Below are positions 1 to 10,146 of a DNA stretch of 42,530 nt, piece by piece. Origin of the DNA: Asterionellopsis glacialis. Lineage: Eukaryota; Bacillariophyta; Plagiogrammaphyceae; Rhaphoneidales; Asterionellopsidaceae. The notes under the pieces were generated by a model. That model did not search any database. It was not told the DNA's origin and saw nothing but the letters and a program-made list of their open reading frames with translations. The stretch is from NCBI GenBank assembly GCA_014885115.2, contig WKLE02003438.1, positions 1 to 42,530 on the forward strand, in the 5' to 3' direction. The position numbers were made by a program, and so were the translations under genes. Numbering within the stretch: the stretch's first letter is position 1; each line of letters starts with the position of its first letter.

Positions 1-660
1 AGTTATTACCATATTGGTTGCTTCATGTAGAAGTCTTTGCTGCGTTCCTTGTTTGCTGCTCTCTTCCCCTCCGCTCTCTCTTTCTCTCTGTTTGCGTGTT
101 TTAAAACTTTGACCAAAATCTTGTGTGGCCGATGAACATAAAGCAGTTAAGATGGATTTCTCAATAAATGGATACATTGTTTTTACTATAATAGAGTCAA
201 ATACTAAAGAAAATATCAGCCATCTATCTTGCTTCTCGCTCAGGCCAAAAAAAATTCATTCAAAGAATCATTTTAGAGGAACTGTATACTTGGAATCCAA
301 ATGTCTCGCATAGAGGATTATGGTTGTAGCAGTAAATACAAAGAGCATGATTTGTCATGATAATGAAGAAGAAAGTCATGTTTCATTATGAAAAACTCCA
401 GACCCCCCTTGCACTACACTGCCACTGCTTGCGAATCAGGCCTGGTGTTAGAATACTATCATTGGTGTGTACTATTTAAAATCAAGCGGGTAACGCATTC
501 AAGGCGCTCATGGGATAAAGATGACAGAAGAACAGTTTCAAAAAAATGCATTCTAAACTAATACTCCGTATTTAATAGTGTACCGTAGCTGTACGAGTTG
601 TAATTTTCATCCAAAACCGTTCAAGCCATGTCTCACGAAATGCAGTCTTTCTCACTGTTT
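1..660. other. Intergenic, 3' side of RPS20
   Basis: I see no supported gene here. Only short open stretches occur, and the 62-codon one at 125-313 begins with GTG and has no recognisable composition. The left edge holds pyrimidine-rich sequence around 55-90. The stretch lies downstream of the minus-strand RPS20 gene, so the part nearest 660 probably contains its 3' UTR and polyadenylation site. Confidence 0.5.
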
Positions 661-680
661 GTTTGATTTATTTCTTTAGT

Positions 681-1046
681 TTAACGATCATTGATGGTAA
701 CATCAACTTCGACACCAGGCTCAATGCTGATAGAAGTAATTTGCTTGACAACATCAGAGGGTGCGTGGAGATCAATCAAACGCTTGTGAATACGCATTTC
801 AAAACGATCCCAGGTATTGGTACCTTCTCCAGAGGGTGCCTTACGGGTGGTGATACGCAAGATCTTGGTGGGGAGACGGACGGGCCCAGTGACATGAAGT
901 TTCTTGTCAAGAGATGCCTTTTTCAAATCGGAGCATACCTTTTCAAGATTCTTCACGTTACGAGAAGTCAAGGTGATACGGATGCGGTGAAAGACTTGTT
1001 CCTCTTGGGGAGCAACATCCTTCTTGGCGGGAGCGTAAGCAGACAT
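681..1046 (-). CDS. RPS20: 40S ribosomal protein S20 (uS10 family)
   Basis: Structural protein of the cytosolic small ribosomal subunit, located in the head of the 40S particle. The 121-residue product has the usual length for eukaryotic S20 and shows its hallmark segments: [19 protein letters not shown] near residue 20, [18 protein letters not shown] near 54, [19 protein letters not shown] near 73, and a C-terminal [12 protein letters not shown]. The start is ATG in a favourable AAAATCATG context and the N-terminal lysine/alanine-rich tail is typical. The coding part is one exon. A good splice donor upstream suggests an intron in the 5' UTR (separate entry). Recognition rests on the conserved sequence and I am very sure of the family. 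Confidence 0.97.
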   Translation of the reverse strand: MSAYAPAKKDVAPQEEQVFHRIRITLTSRNVKNLEKVCSDLKKASLDKKLHVTGPVRLPTKILRITTRKAPSGEGTNTWDRFEMRIHKRLIDLHAPSDVVKQITSISIEPGVEVDVTINDR

Positions 1047-1087
1047 GATTTTAGTTTAGATTGTACGAAAAAATACAAGACCTCCGA

Positions 1088-1379
1088 CTGCGATTTCCAC
1101 AAGAGCAAAGAGACAAAAAAAGTGAGGGAAAATGTGAGAGACGGTGCTTGTGAACAAGAGACCACACAAATTACGGGAGACAGACAGAACCAAAAATGTT
1201 TGGCGTCTTTCCTTCTTCTCTCCAACCACGAAATTCCCGACAATGATGGGCGGGTTTCTCTGCTTCAAAACGACAAGCAAAAAAAAAGTCTTCTGATACA
1301 TCAAACAGTCTATACAAGTATCATTGCTGAGATTGTCGCCGTCGCTGTCACAAGAAACACATGGTCATTGGTGACTTAC
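1088..1379 (-). other. Candidate 5' UTR intron of RPS20
   Basis: Reading the minus strand upstream of the RPS20 start, a strong donor (CACC|GTAAGTCACC) begins at 1379, and a plausible acceptor (AAATCGCAG) ends at 1088, about 40 bp before the ATG. Leader introns are common in eukaryotic ribosomal protein genes. The donor is seen directly; the pairing with this acceptor is inference and other AGs are possible. Confidence 0.35.
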
Positions 1380-1389
1380 GGTGTCTAGA

Positions 1390-2264
1390 ACTCTTGCAAC
1401 AGAAGACCTTGAACGGTAACCTGAGAAGTGAGCAACAACAGACCGAAGCACACAAGCGGAAGAAATCGAGGGGCACACAACAAATAACACGAGAGGGGGG
1501 GGCAGACGTCCCTTTGAATATTAGTACTCGTTTTAGGTACGTTTCTACATCCAGAAAATAAGTAAAGGAAAAATGTGTAAAATTTTACTAGCCCTAACCT
1601 TTGATGATAAGAATAGTCGACCGCTAGAGTCTACAATTTTTTTTTAATTTGTTGCTTTATGAGTCCCTGGTTTGTTGCTTTTTAGGTTGTTACTACATGG
1701 CAGGATTCCTATCTCAAAAAGATCATGTAGGTAGCATCTCTCTCTCTAGAGAGAGTGATTGCAGAGGGTATGCATGCAAATCATTTGACAAGTTTTTCTC
1801 TCCTTTCCTTCCGCCCTCCCGAAAACTCAGTAGAATATGGGAAAGGCCATGGTGTAACCAACGAGCAGTCACACAATTCCATAACTCAACTAGGGGAAAT
1901 TCTTAAAACTTTAAATATNNNNCAATTGTTTTTGCTACGCAAAATTAATTTTTAATTCAGTTGCCATAGAATTTAAATGTTTTAGTTGTTTTTTAAAATC
2001 ATTTTTTGTATATTGTGATATAGTGTTGGTGAACTTTCCTGGAAAGAAAACGAGGTCCGTTCATGCTATACTGTGGTTGTTTTGTTGAAAGGGGGAAGAA
2101 TATTGATACCGAAAGAGAGGTAACTCTTTTTTTAGTTTCAAAAAGTTTCTCCTTGTCGGTGGGTCGTTTCCCTCCCTCTTTCTCCGTTTGTGTTGCTTGT
2201 CTATCATAATAACAATACTATCATGTACTGTTCTCATAGCAGAGTATTCTTTTATTATTATTAT
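1390..2264. other. Intergenic spacer with assembly gap
   Basis: This lies between the RPS20 promoter side and the 3' end of the desaturase gene. It contains four N bases at 1919-1922, a perfect 16-bp palindrome CTCTCTCTAGAGAGAG at 1740-1755, and a short TTA repeat at about 2250-2266 beside the desaturase stop codon. I see no supported gene. The ORFs crossing it are short and broken. Confidence 0.5.
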
Positions 2265-4064
2265 TTACACCCTAGTTTGTGCAGCAGCTGGACTAAATCC
2301 ATTACGGATAGCACCTAATTGGTTAGGACGTCCACGTGTTGATGGTGCACCGGGGACTGCATCCGCTTCTGCAACACGCTTGTATAATTCCCAATTTTCT
2401 TTAATAATTTGAAATTCACCTGTTTCTCTGTATCCACCAGGAATATTGTTTTCTTCGGCAAAGGCAATTAGTTTTTCACGGAGTGCTGGATACCTCATGC
2501 GTGGCATTGAAGGGAACAAGTGATGTTCCAATTGATATTGCATACCACCCCAAATCCATTCCGAAAAAGGATTTGTTGTCACTGCATTCCGTGTCGATTG
2601 GAATTGTGCCGTGACAAAGTCAGATTGGTAATCTTCAAACATTTCTTCATTTTGATGTGTAGGTGTCACAATGATGGCACTTAGTAATCCGGAAAGGAAT
2701 ACAGCAGGTACCCAAACGGTAGGGGGAAAGATGGTAAACAAGACAGCATAATGCGCCATCAAGGAAAATAACTCAGATTTGGCATCGGGGCGTTTTTCTT
2801 CTACCGCATTGACAGTGACACTAACCGAGTCAACACGCCATAAGGCAAAGAGTGCTGAGAATGGTAAAAAGAAATACAAATGTTGAATTTTACGTAATGG
2901 TGAATCTTCCTTTGGATCTGGGACCCATGTATAAAGGAACGGATCCGTAGCAATATCTTCATCGACACCCATTTCGTTGGCTGAACGCATAATTTTATGA
3001 AACAAAAGAAAAAATGTAGTTTGTTGAGTGAGAGACGACGTTGCGAGTAGTAGTAATGGGGTGGTAAGAGATGCATGGATTACCATCATCTTGTGACAAT
3101 TTATGATAACACCAAGATCGAAAACAAGAACAGCAAGAACAGGAAGCTTTAACTTACTGAGTGCATGATGTTTGTTATGTTTGTCACTCCACCAGGTAGG
3201 TGCTAATCCAGCAGCAACAGCTGCAAAGTTACGCATTTTTGAACTAAATTGATCAACACCATGAATATAATCATGTCCGAGCCATCCCGCAGCTGTCATA
3301 CTTAATCCAAGTAAGATAGTGGCTACAGGTGGGACTGATTCAGCTGTCACGGATGCACCTACAACAAGAGATGCCCACAGACCAATAAGCTTAGCCTCGT
3401 GAATGTAATCACGTTCCCACCAACCTTCTTTTTCTAACTCTTCACGCAAGGCACGGAAATTAATTTGTGTTTGTGAATCGGGCTCTGCCGTGGCTTCCAA
3501 CATTTGTGCGGTTTCAGGTTTACTTTTAGGTAATCGTTGATACATATTACGTGCCTTTTCGGAATGGAATCCATCCATTACCTCTGTAGCATCACGGCCA
3601 TCATACCAATCAATCCAATGTTCACCAGCAGGATGGGCCTTCCTCCAACCTAGAATATGAAAAAAGGCATGATGAGGACGATGTAACTGCATTTGTTGTG
3701 ACTCGTATATATTTATTTGCATTGCCCAACGAAAACGATATCATAACTTACCAGACAAATCGTACCAATCACCGTGGATACGAACATCTAAAGTTGTTCT
3801 GCATCCATCTTCGTCACATAATGGAACTTCCTTACATTCCATATTTTCGTCGCATTCCCAACCCATTGGAACATCCCCGTCACCCTTGGTATCCCGGCCA
3901 TTGACAACAGGGGGTTCTACACTTGCAACGTTTAACCTACTGTTAGCAGAATTTTCTGTACGAATTTTGATGTTTCTTGTCAATGAGGATGGTGCAATGA
4001 AAGCATGAGTCGAACATGCTGACATGAGCATGGCAGTTGCCAATGCAGTACGAGAAACCTTCAT
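2265..4064 (-). CDS. Plastid-targeted cytochrome b5-fused front-end fatty-acid desaturase
   Basis: Two exons, 4064-3752 and 3649-2265, give 565 residues. The intron (3751-3650, 102 bp, GTAAGT...CTAG) splits a glycine codon, so the protein reads DWYDLSG-WRKAHPAG across the junction. Residues 1-21 are a signal peptide ending in THA|FIAP, the diatom plastid-import motif. A cytochrome b5 domain follows, with WYDLSGW and heme-ligand histidines H110 and H133 (GFHS). It has HPAG in place of the usual HPGG. The desaturase core has the three histidine boxes: HDYIH at 230-234, HNKHH at 262-266, and QLEHH at 477-481. The glutamine in the last box marks front-end desaturases (delta-4, -5, -6 or -8). By analogy with plastidial delta-6 desaturases of microalgae it may act on galactolipid acyl chains. 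Regioselectivity cannot be read from sequence. Confidence 0.93.
3650..3751 (-). other. Intron of the desaturase gene
   Basis: The donor GTAAGT follows TTGTCTG and the acceptor TTCATATTCTAG precedes GTTGGAGGAAG. The splice restores the WYDLSGWRKAHP core of the cytochrome b5 domain, which is strong evidence that it is used. Confidence 0.93.
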
Positions 4065-5345
4065 GGTGATGTAGTATGCGTTTCGTTTTCTAAACGAGGT
4101 GGTGACTGCTTGTGCTTGTCACTTTCCTTTGTCCGATGTAAAGATTTTTCAAAGAACACAACAGGTGTCTGACTCGATATCAATAGAGATGCGCTGTTAA
4201 AGTTGATTTTTTTACTCCAAAGGAAGTCCCAGTTCAATGCAACAACGGTGACAAATCAGATTGCATGATGGACCCAAAAAAAAAAGAGAGGTGAGAAAGA
4301 AGTGGGTGCGTACTTCAAGCTACAAAAATAACAGTATGTTTTCTACAGGGCCTAAATGGATCGACGATCTTTACAGTCGCCCAGTACTAGACCTACTTAC
4401 AGGTATAATACTGGTCTCATTACCTTACGGTACCTCTCTTCTATGCTTTCTGCCTCAGACTCATTTTTGTGAGTCATCATAAGCTCCGTGCAGCAGCTGC
4501 TGCAGCAAGCCAGGCTTGTGGCTTCGTTGCTGAACTCGCCCTGTTTGTCCAACATGCATGCGTCTACAGTACTAGTGCACGTGAAGGGTGTCTGTACATC
4601 TGATCATCGAAGTTTCCAAAAAGTGTATCTTTACACTCCCTTGCTGAAATTAATCGTCATTGTACGATAGACTCTGACCCCATCAACAACATCCAAGGGG
4701 GGAGATTTGGGGAAATTTCAAAAATTGTTTTGGAAGATCATTTTCTGTCACACTACTACTTGTGCAGTTATCACAACAGCTTCCAAATAATGAAAAAGAA
4801 GAAGAAACATGCTATTCTATAACACGAATAACCAATACCGATAATTGCTTTACTGTTGAAAGAAAAAGCGACATTTTACTCAATCGAAAGGCTTCACCTG
4901 AAGCAAAGGCTGACTGGTCGGCATGGGACCGTGTCAAAACCTTGTCGGATATTGCCACAAATAATCCATCAGCTGGTATCCTTGTAAAAGGTAAAATGAA
5001 TAACCAATTACCAACTTGTGCATCTGATTCATTGATATTTTCTGTTTCCATACTTGGTATGATATGTCTTGTAAATAATGCTCTTCGGTAGATGTAGTCG
5101 TTGATGGTGGAACTAGGACTCCAGATGCTGTTGATGGTTGTAGTTTCATACGTTTCTTTAATGGTGTTGCTGTTTTACGCTTCACAAATGCTATACACAT
5201 AACACTTGTTTCCAATGTTGGATGTACACATCCAGATGAGATACTCAACAAACGCTCATTACAATGTACAATACATATATATAAAAAGTTTTTTATAGTG
5301 TAACAACAACTTACTAGGATATTGCTACACCTAAATACGTATCTT
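4065..5345. other. Intergenic with possible decayed coding stretch
   Basis: The part near 4065-4250 is the desaturase promoter side. From 4762 a plus-strand open frame runs 109 codons to a stop at 5089-5091. A second plus-strand frame then stays open from about 5076 to 5302, with sense-like composition (VDGGTRTPDAVDGC). The two are out of register. Minus-strand open frames also overlap this stretch (5362-4934 and 5051-4812). I recognise no family on either strand and cannot say which strand, if any, was coding. Confidence 0.3.
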
Positions 5346-7172
5346 CTATGCTTCACTATCAAAAATACTACCCTTCATTGGATGTTGTACATCACGCCAT
5401 TCCATGACTTTATATTTTTTACCACCCCGACGTCCTTGCTGTGGTACTATAGGACATTGTGTCGTGACAGACATGACCAATTCTGCAAATAAGGAATCCG
5501 CCCAACAAAACCAACGTCTTGTATATTGGGTGGGGTTATTTGCATTGAAGCTTTCATGCATCCAATGTGTCCCAGCAGATGCTTGGACTAGCATTTCAAT
5601 TAATTTCAACTTTTCAGATTTTGAGGTGGATGTTAATCCTTGCATAGCAATCGACATGGGCCATATATTATTAGGTATTTGTTTTGCCATGTGAGGTGAT
5701 CCATACCCTTCAAATTTGGTGGTTACGCCCTTTTGGGGTGATGTATATTGTCCAGATTGATAGGTAGGATTATCTTTGGATAAAATAAATCGACGTGTAT
5801 TTTGGTATACTTCTTCATTGTAGGCGTATCCTAAATACGGTATACTCATCAAGGACGGTACATTGGCATCATCCATTAACAGTGAATTTCCTAATCCATC
5901 CACTTCATAGGCATAAATGTTACCATACAATCCATGACGGACAATCCCGTATTGTTGTATACCCTGTTCAATCTCTTGGGCCAGTTTCGTAGCTTTTTTG
6001 GCCAAGGGTGGATTATGCCATACATGAAGTGCCATTTCGGACATGTATCCCAAGACCACCACGGCAAACATATTGGCAGGTATTAAGTATCCATAGACAC
6101 ATTCATCGTCCGATGGACGAAAGCCTGTCCATGTTAATCCTGATTTGGGGTTGGTGGGTGTCCCTTTGCCATTCCGTTGTAATCCAGGATACCGATAAGG
6201 TTTATTGCAATTGATACAATCAAAGTAGGGACCTTGTGGATAGACATCATTTTCATGTTGCTGTTCGGCAATCCACAAGTCAATCATGATTTCGACAGAC
6301 TGCACCACTTGGGGTTGATGCAATACGGAATGAGTAGGGAGGGATTGATAAAAAAAGTAAAGCATTCTCATATAATAACATGCGGAATCCAATTCATAAT
6401 TCCATGTACTTATTAAATCATGTCGCCCCATGGCCTTTTGGGCTTCATTAAAAACATAGGTATCATCAATCCGAAAGGCATTGGCATATGGATCGTGACG
6501 TATATACATGGCCGTCCGTTGAATTAATCCGGAAACGACACGGGCTAATTTCGGGTCCAATTGAACCAAGGATTGTTGTGTTCCTACCATGTTTGGAACC
6601 AGTAAGGGATGTATTTGTGCGGCGGAATCACGTAGCCATAAATCATCAATATCACCTGTATGAATAAATGTTTCGTCATTGGGTAATACAATAGTTGTCG
6701 TTTCCAAGGTATGCCATAATGTTTGGTGACACATATCTAATGCTTCTTGACTTAAGTTGTCGTCTTTGTTATCATTATTATTATCATGTCGATGTAAAAT
6801 CGGAAATTTAGGTAATTTGGAATTTTGGTTTTGTTTTTGGTTTTGTTGTACTTGTAAAGGAGAAGGACCATGCTGTGACGGAAATAATGCGTGATTTGTC
6901 GCAGTTGGAAATTTAGACATGCCAATGATGATGAAACTAACGAACCAAAATGCACCAAAGACAGTAATGACAAGGACAGCTAAATCATCACGTGGTGGTG
7001 GCAAGGCAGTTTTCTGCCGTTGCTGTCGGCGCTGCTGTCTTCGTTTCTTCGATTCTTCCACTTTACTATTGGTTGCACTTCGTGCTGCTGTTGCTGCACG
7101 ATTCTTCTTTGTTCGAGACTTGGAAGATTCAGCTGCCAGTGTCGCTGTAGAAGAATCTGCAAGTCGTACCAT
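5346..7172 (-). CDS. Glycoside hydrolase family 125 exo-alpha-1,6-mannosidase, type II membrane protein
   Basis: A single exon of 608 residues. The N-terminus is cytosolic and very basic (RRQQRRQQRQ near residues 46-55). One membrane segment follows at about 64-85 (LAVLVITVFGAFWFVSFIII), then a Gln/Asn-rich stem to about 145, then the catalytic (alpha/alpha)6 domain. GH125 hallmarks are visible: TGDIDDLWLRDSAAQ at 172-186, STWNYELDSACYYMRMLYFF, TWTGFRPSDDECVYGYLIPAN, LMDDANVPSLMSIPYLGY, FEGYGSPH and IWPMSIAMQGLTS. Known GH125 enzymes are inverting exo-alpha-1,6-mannosidases. The anchor-stem-domain layout suggests an ER or Golgi enzyme trimming N-glycans or cell-surface mannans, which is inference. 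The start is the first ATG, and the motifs are intact, so I read it as functional. Confidence 0.93.
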   Translation of the reverse strand: MVRLADSSTATLAAESSKSRTKKNRAATAARSATNSKVEESKKRRQQRRQQRQKTALPPPRDDLAVLVITVFGAFWFVSFIIIGMSKFPTATNHALFPSQHGPSPLQVQQNQKQNQNSKLPKFPILHRHDNNNDNKDDNLSQEALDMCHQTLWHTLETTTIVLPNDETFIHTGDIDDLWLRDSAAQIHPLLVPNMVGTQQSLVQLDPKLARVVSGLIQRTAMYIRHDPYANAFRIDDTYVFNEAQKAMGRHDLISTWNYELDSACYYMRMLYFFYQSLPTHSVLHQPQVVQSVEIMIDLWIAEQQHENDVYPQGPYFDCINCNKPYRYPGLQRNGKGTPTNPKSGLTWTGFRPSDDECVYGYLIPANMFAVVVLGYMSEMALHVWHNPPLAKKATKLAQEIEQGIQQYGIVRHGLYGNIYAYEVDGLGNSLLMDDANVPSLMSIPYLGYAYNEEVYQNTRRFILSKDNPTYQSGQYTSPQKGVTTKFEGYGSPHMAKQIPNNIWPMSIAMQGLTSTSKSEKLKLIEMLVQASAGTHWMHESFNANNPTQYTRRWFCWADSLFAELVMSVTTQCPIVPQQGRRGGKKYKVMEWRDVQHPMKGSIFDSEA

Positions 7173-9473
7173 TCTATTATTCTATAGCCTTATAATTACG
7201 TAATTTCTAGTGCTTTCGTATTACGTCTGTGTGAATATCTTTTGGCGTTTGTCAATGTCGTGTCAGAGCGACAACAAGGTCTCTATCGATTGTCGGGAAT
7301 GTCGATGTTGTTGCGTTTTTCTGGAGACTCTAGATTCTCGACGAAAAAAAAAGAAAAAAAAGTCGAGTTCATCGTCAAGTTCTTACATACACCCAGTAAT
7401 CGTCGATCTACCCCCAAATTGAACTGTCGTAAGAATACTGTAATCATGATGTAGCGCAGACAATTTTCTCTCAGTAGGCGGAATTTCTAATTGGGCATTT
7501 TTGCAACAGATATCTTGGGGGACCCAACTCCCATCCGAGCCCCAAGATAGATGGTACGGTGCATAGTCCGTCCCTCTATCCAAAAAATTCAAAATTGGAC
7601 ATTAGGTACAACATACATCATGATGTTGTACTGTAGTCACATTATTACTACTTACTTCTAGTCTCGAGGACTTGGCCGTCAACATCATTACGCAACAAAA
7701 AATGGGAACAGGGGTTCACTGTGGTCCCTTTGTTTGGTTGGATTTGGTGTCAATGTAAGAACAATATTTTGGTTGTTGGGCTTTTTCAAACAAAAGTGCA
7801 AATCGCAACAATATCTGGATAAAAAAGACGTTGCTATACACACTTGCATTCTTTCATCTTTTATGCAAGATGGACGGTCTTTGACCCTAGATTGTAATGT
7901 TTGAATCATGGCAGAGTATTTTCAATTTTCAGATCCAAAAGCTTCCAAGCTGAAAGAGAACGCATGAAGGTGAAGAAAACACCGTTACCAGGTACACATA
8001 CCCCAAAAAAGCTTACAGGTCTACCGGTACCTGGTACCTGGGGTGCAACATTTCAGCATGTTGCGGTTGATGACACTGCCCATGAATTTAATTATAAATA
8101 GACTATATATATAATAACCAAAAAACAAAGACAAGACTCTAGAGACATCTATTTTTGTTTCGAAAGGATATTGTCATAGATAAATGTGCATTACAAATGA
8201 ATATTATTTATTTCGTATGCTTTCGGACAGTTCATTACCATCAATGATCAATGACCTTGATGATGGAGTCATAGCAGAACAAAAGTTTCTTTCTTCGTGG
8301 ACCTACTTACCATGTAGTCCCGAGTTCTCAAGTATTTATTACATTCAACGTTGGAGCGCTTTCTTGCGTCAGGGGTCAAAATATATATCAAGACTACTCT
8401 ATATATGGTTCTTATCGGGTACCTATCAGAAGATATAATAATAATAAGACTAGATTATACTATAGACTAAGCCCTTTTGGTTTCCTCTTTGCCAACGACA
8501 TGGTTGCTGATAATTTCCGCTCCGTATCCCTGAATGCTGGACTTCTGGTAGTATATAGTCCGAGTCCTACCAGTAGATCTTCTTTGTCAATCCAATACTG
8601 GTAAAGAGCTATAGGGATTATTGGACATGTTCCGTTCATCGCATCCCATCCAAATCGTACAGTTACAGTGTTTAAATGTGCTTTTCTTTGTTCAGACATA
8701 ATAGCTCCTACAGCTTTTACGAGTTCCACAATAGTAAATTGGGAAAACACCTATTGATATAGATCACTTTGGTATTCTTCATTCTCACATAGACCTGGTA
8801 CCTATTTTTTAAATAGACCGTTGCTATGGACTAAGATTCCAAAATGACTGAAAAACCTTGGAACAGCATTTCAACTACCGTAGTATGTACAGGTATGTGT
8901 TTCCGGTCGGTGTGGAGAGACCTGGGCGGCTCACTACTTATCGTGATGAGAGGAATTGGTACATTCTGAATAAATGCACATAGCTTTAACAATGGATCAT
9001 TGAAGAATGGGTACCAATTGTAGACTATGCGTGCAATTGGACTCATTTACATGGGAATAAGTACGACGAATCGTATCCATCAGAGTTGATTATTTATTAT
9101 CCAAACACACATCATGTAATCTATCGAATTCTTACTCATAATAATAGGAGACTGATATACGGACAGTACCAGGTACCATCTTGAAAGTACTGTACCAGGT
9201 ATGTCTACTTAGTCACATAGTAATGTTTCTGGTTTCTTTCATTTAGAAGCACAGCTATCTTAGATATGTAAGATATAGAGAAAAAGGCCGCTATTCTTTA
9301 AGGAATTCATGGAGAATTCTACCGAACAAAATTAGACTACTTAAAATTTAATCCTTGCGGATGTACTGCTGCAGTCATTTCACAGACACAATCAATATGT
9401 AATTATCCACATAAGAATCACGTATTCTGGATATACTGGCAATTGCGTGCCTCTTTGATATAATAAAAAGAGT
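7173..9473. other. Gene-poor spacer with TACC(A/T)GGTA motifs
   Basis: The part near 7173-7400 is the upstream region of the GH125 gene and has a purine run at about 7345-7365. The rest carries no gene I can support. The longest open frames, minus 8750-8460 (96 codons) and minus 9046-8831 (71 codons), have no recognisable motif. Repeat copies of TACCAGGTA/TACCTGGTA lie at 7986, 8028, 9167 and 9193, with near copies such as ACCTGGTACC at about 8794. Confidence 0.5.
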
Positions 9474-10011
9474 TCAAGTTCCACACGATAAAGGCAAATG
9501 GTTGTTGAAGCTACCTATTGGCAACGCAAAAGATAGGCTATATATACCACAGTGCGTTCCAGTAGGTAAATCAGAATCATTTATTGTGTTGCCAGCATGA
9601 CACACGACACAAGAGAGTAGAAAGCCCTTAATTTTCATCGGGTAGGCGATTTCTCTTGCTTTTTCATGCATCGTCCTTTCTTTTGAATAACCAGGAACAC
9701 CGTAGAAGCTCAACATCAGCAGATAATAATCTCTTCTTCGGCGTAAGGTTTCAATAATTGTACCTCTGCATACCAGTTAGAAAGGATTAGACCGGTTAAG
9801 CCCTACAAGTACACTTTTTGGTTTTTTGCGAAAGCATCTCTTGAAGTTCTGAACTTTGCTGTGATAACAACAAGCGCCAAGTGGACGACTCTGTGACTAT
9901 TTCTTTTTTAAGAGAGGAAAAATTAATAAATAGCGCAGTAGGCCACAGGAACGGAGGCACTTTCAACCCTATATCTTTATCCAAATTTAATTTCAATCTA
10001 GGACAGAACAT
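9474..10011 (-). CDS. Possible two-exon orphan gene
   Basis: Exon 1 would run from an ATG at 10011 (MFCPRLKLNLDKDIGLKV) to about 9817. Exon 2 would begin just after an acceptor CTGGTATGCAG near 9769 and run to the stop at 9474. Joining a donor GTGTAC to this acceptor removes only about 49 bp and keeps the frame, giving KTKKGTIIETLRRRRDYY at the joint. The CTAAC shortly before the acceptor would serve as branch point. The product of about 160 residues contains a basic RRRR stretch and a later AREIAYPMKIKGFLLSC segment. I recognise no family. The intron is short for a diatom, so this could be chance or a relic. Its start would sit head-to-head with the coiled-coil gene at 10147. Confidence 0.25.
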
Positions 10012-10146
10012 ATCTCCAAAGCAAGCAAGGTGGGACTACTGATCGGTCAGAGTGTTATGAAGAGATAGACAGCAAACAAGCTTGGATTGTGTTTGTTCGA
10101 GAGGCAGAAGCGAAAATTTTCAAAAGACGAAATACAATTTATAACA

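Noticed and set aside
663..1388. 241-codon plus-strand open frame
   Set aside because: It is the antisense shadow of RPS20, starts with TTG, and its sequence has no protein-family features, while the opposite strand is a perfect ribosomal protein.
8460..8750. 96-codon minus-strand frame as a gene
   Set aside because: No recognisable motif, no supporting splice structure and no neighbour context. It is left as possible but unsupported.
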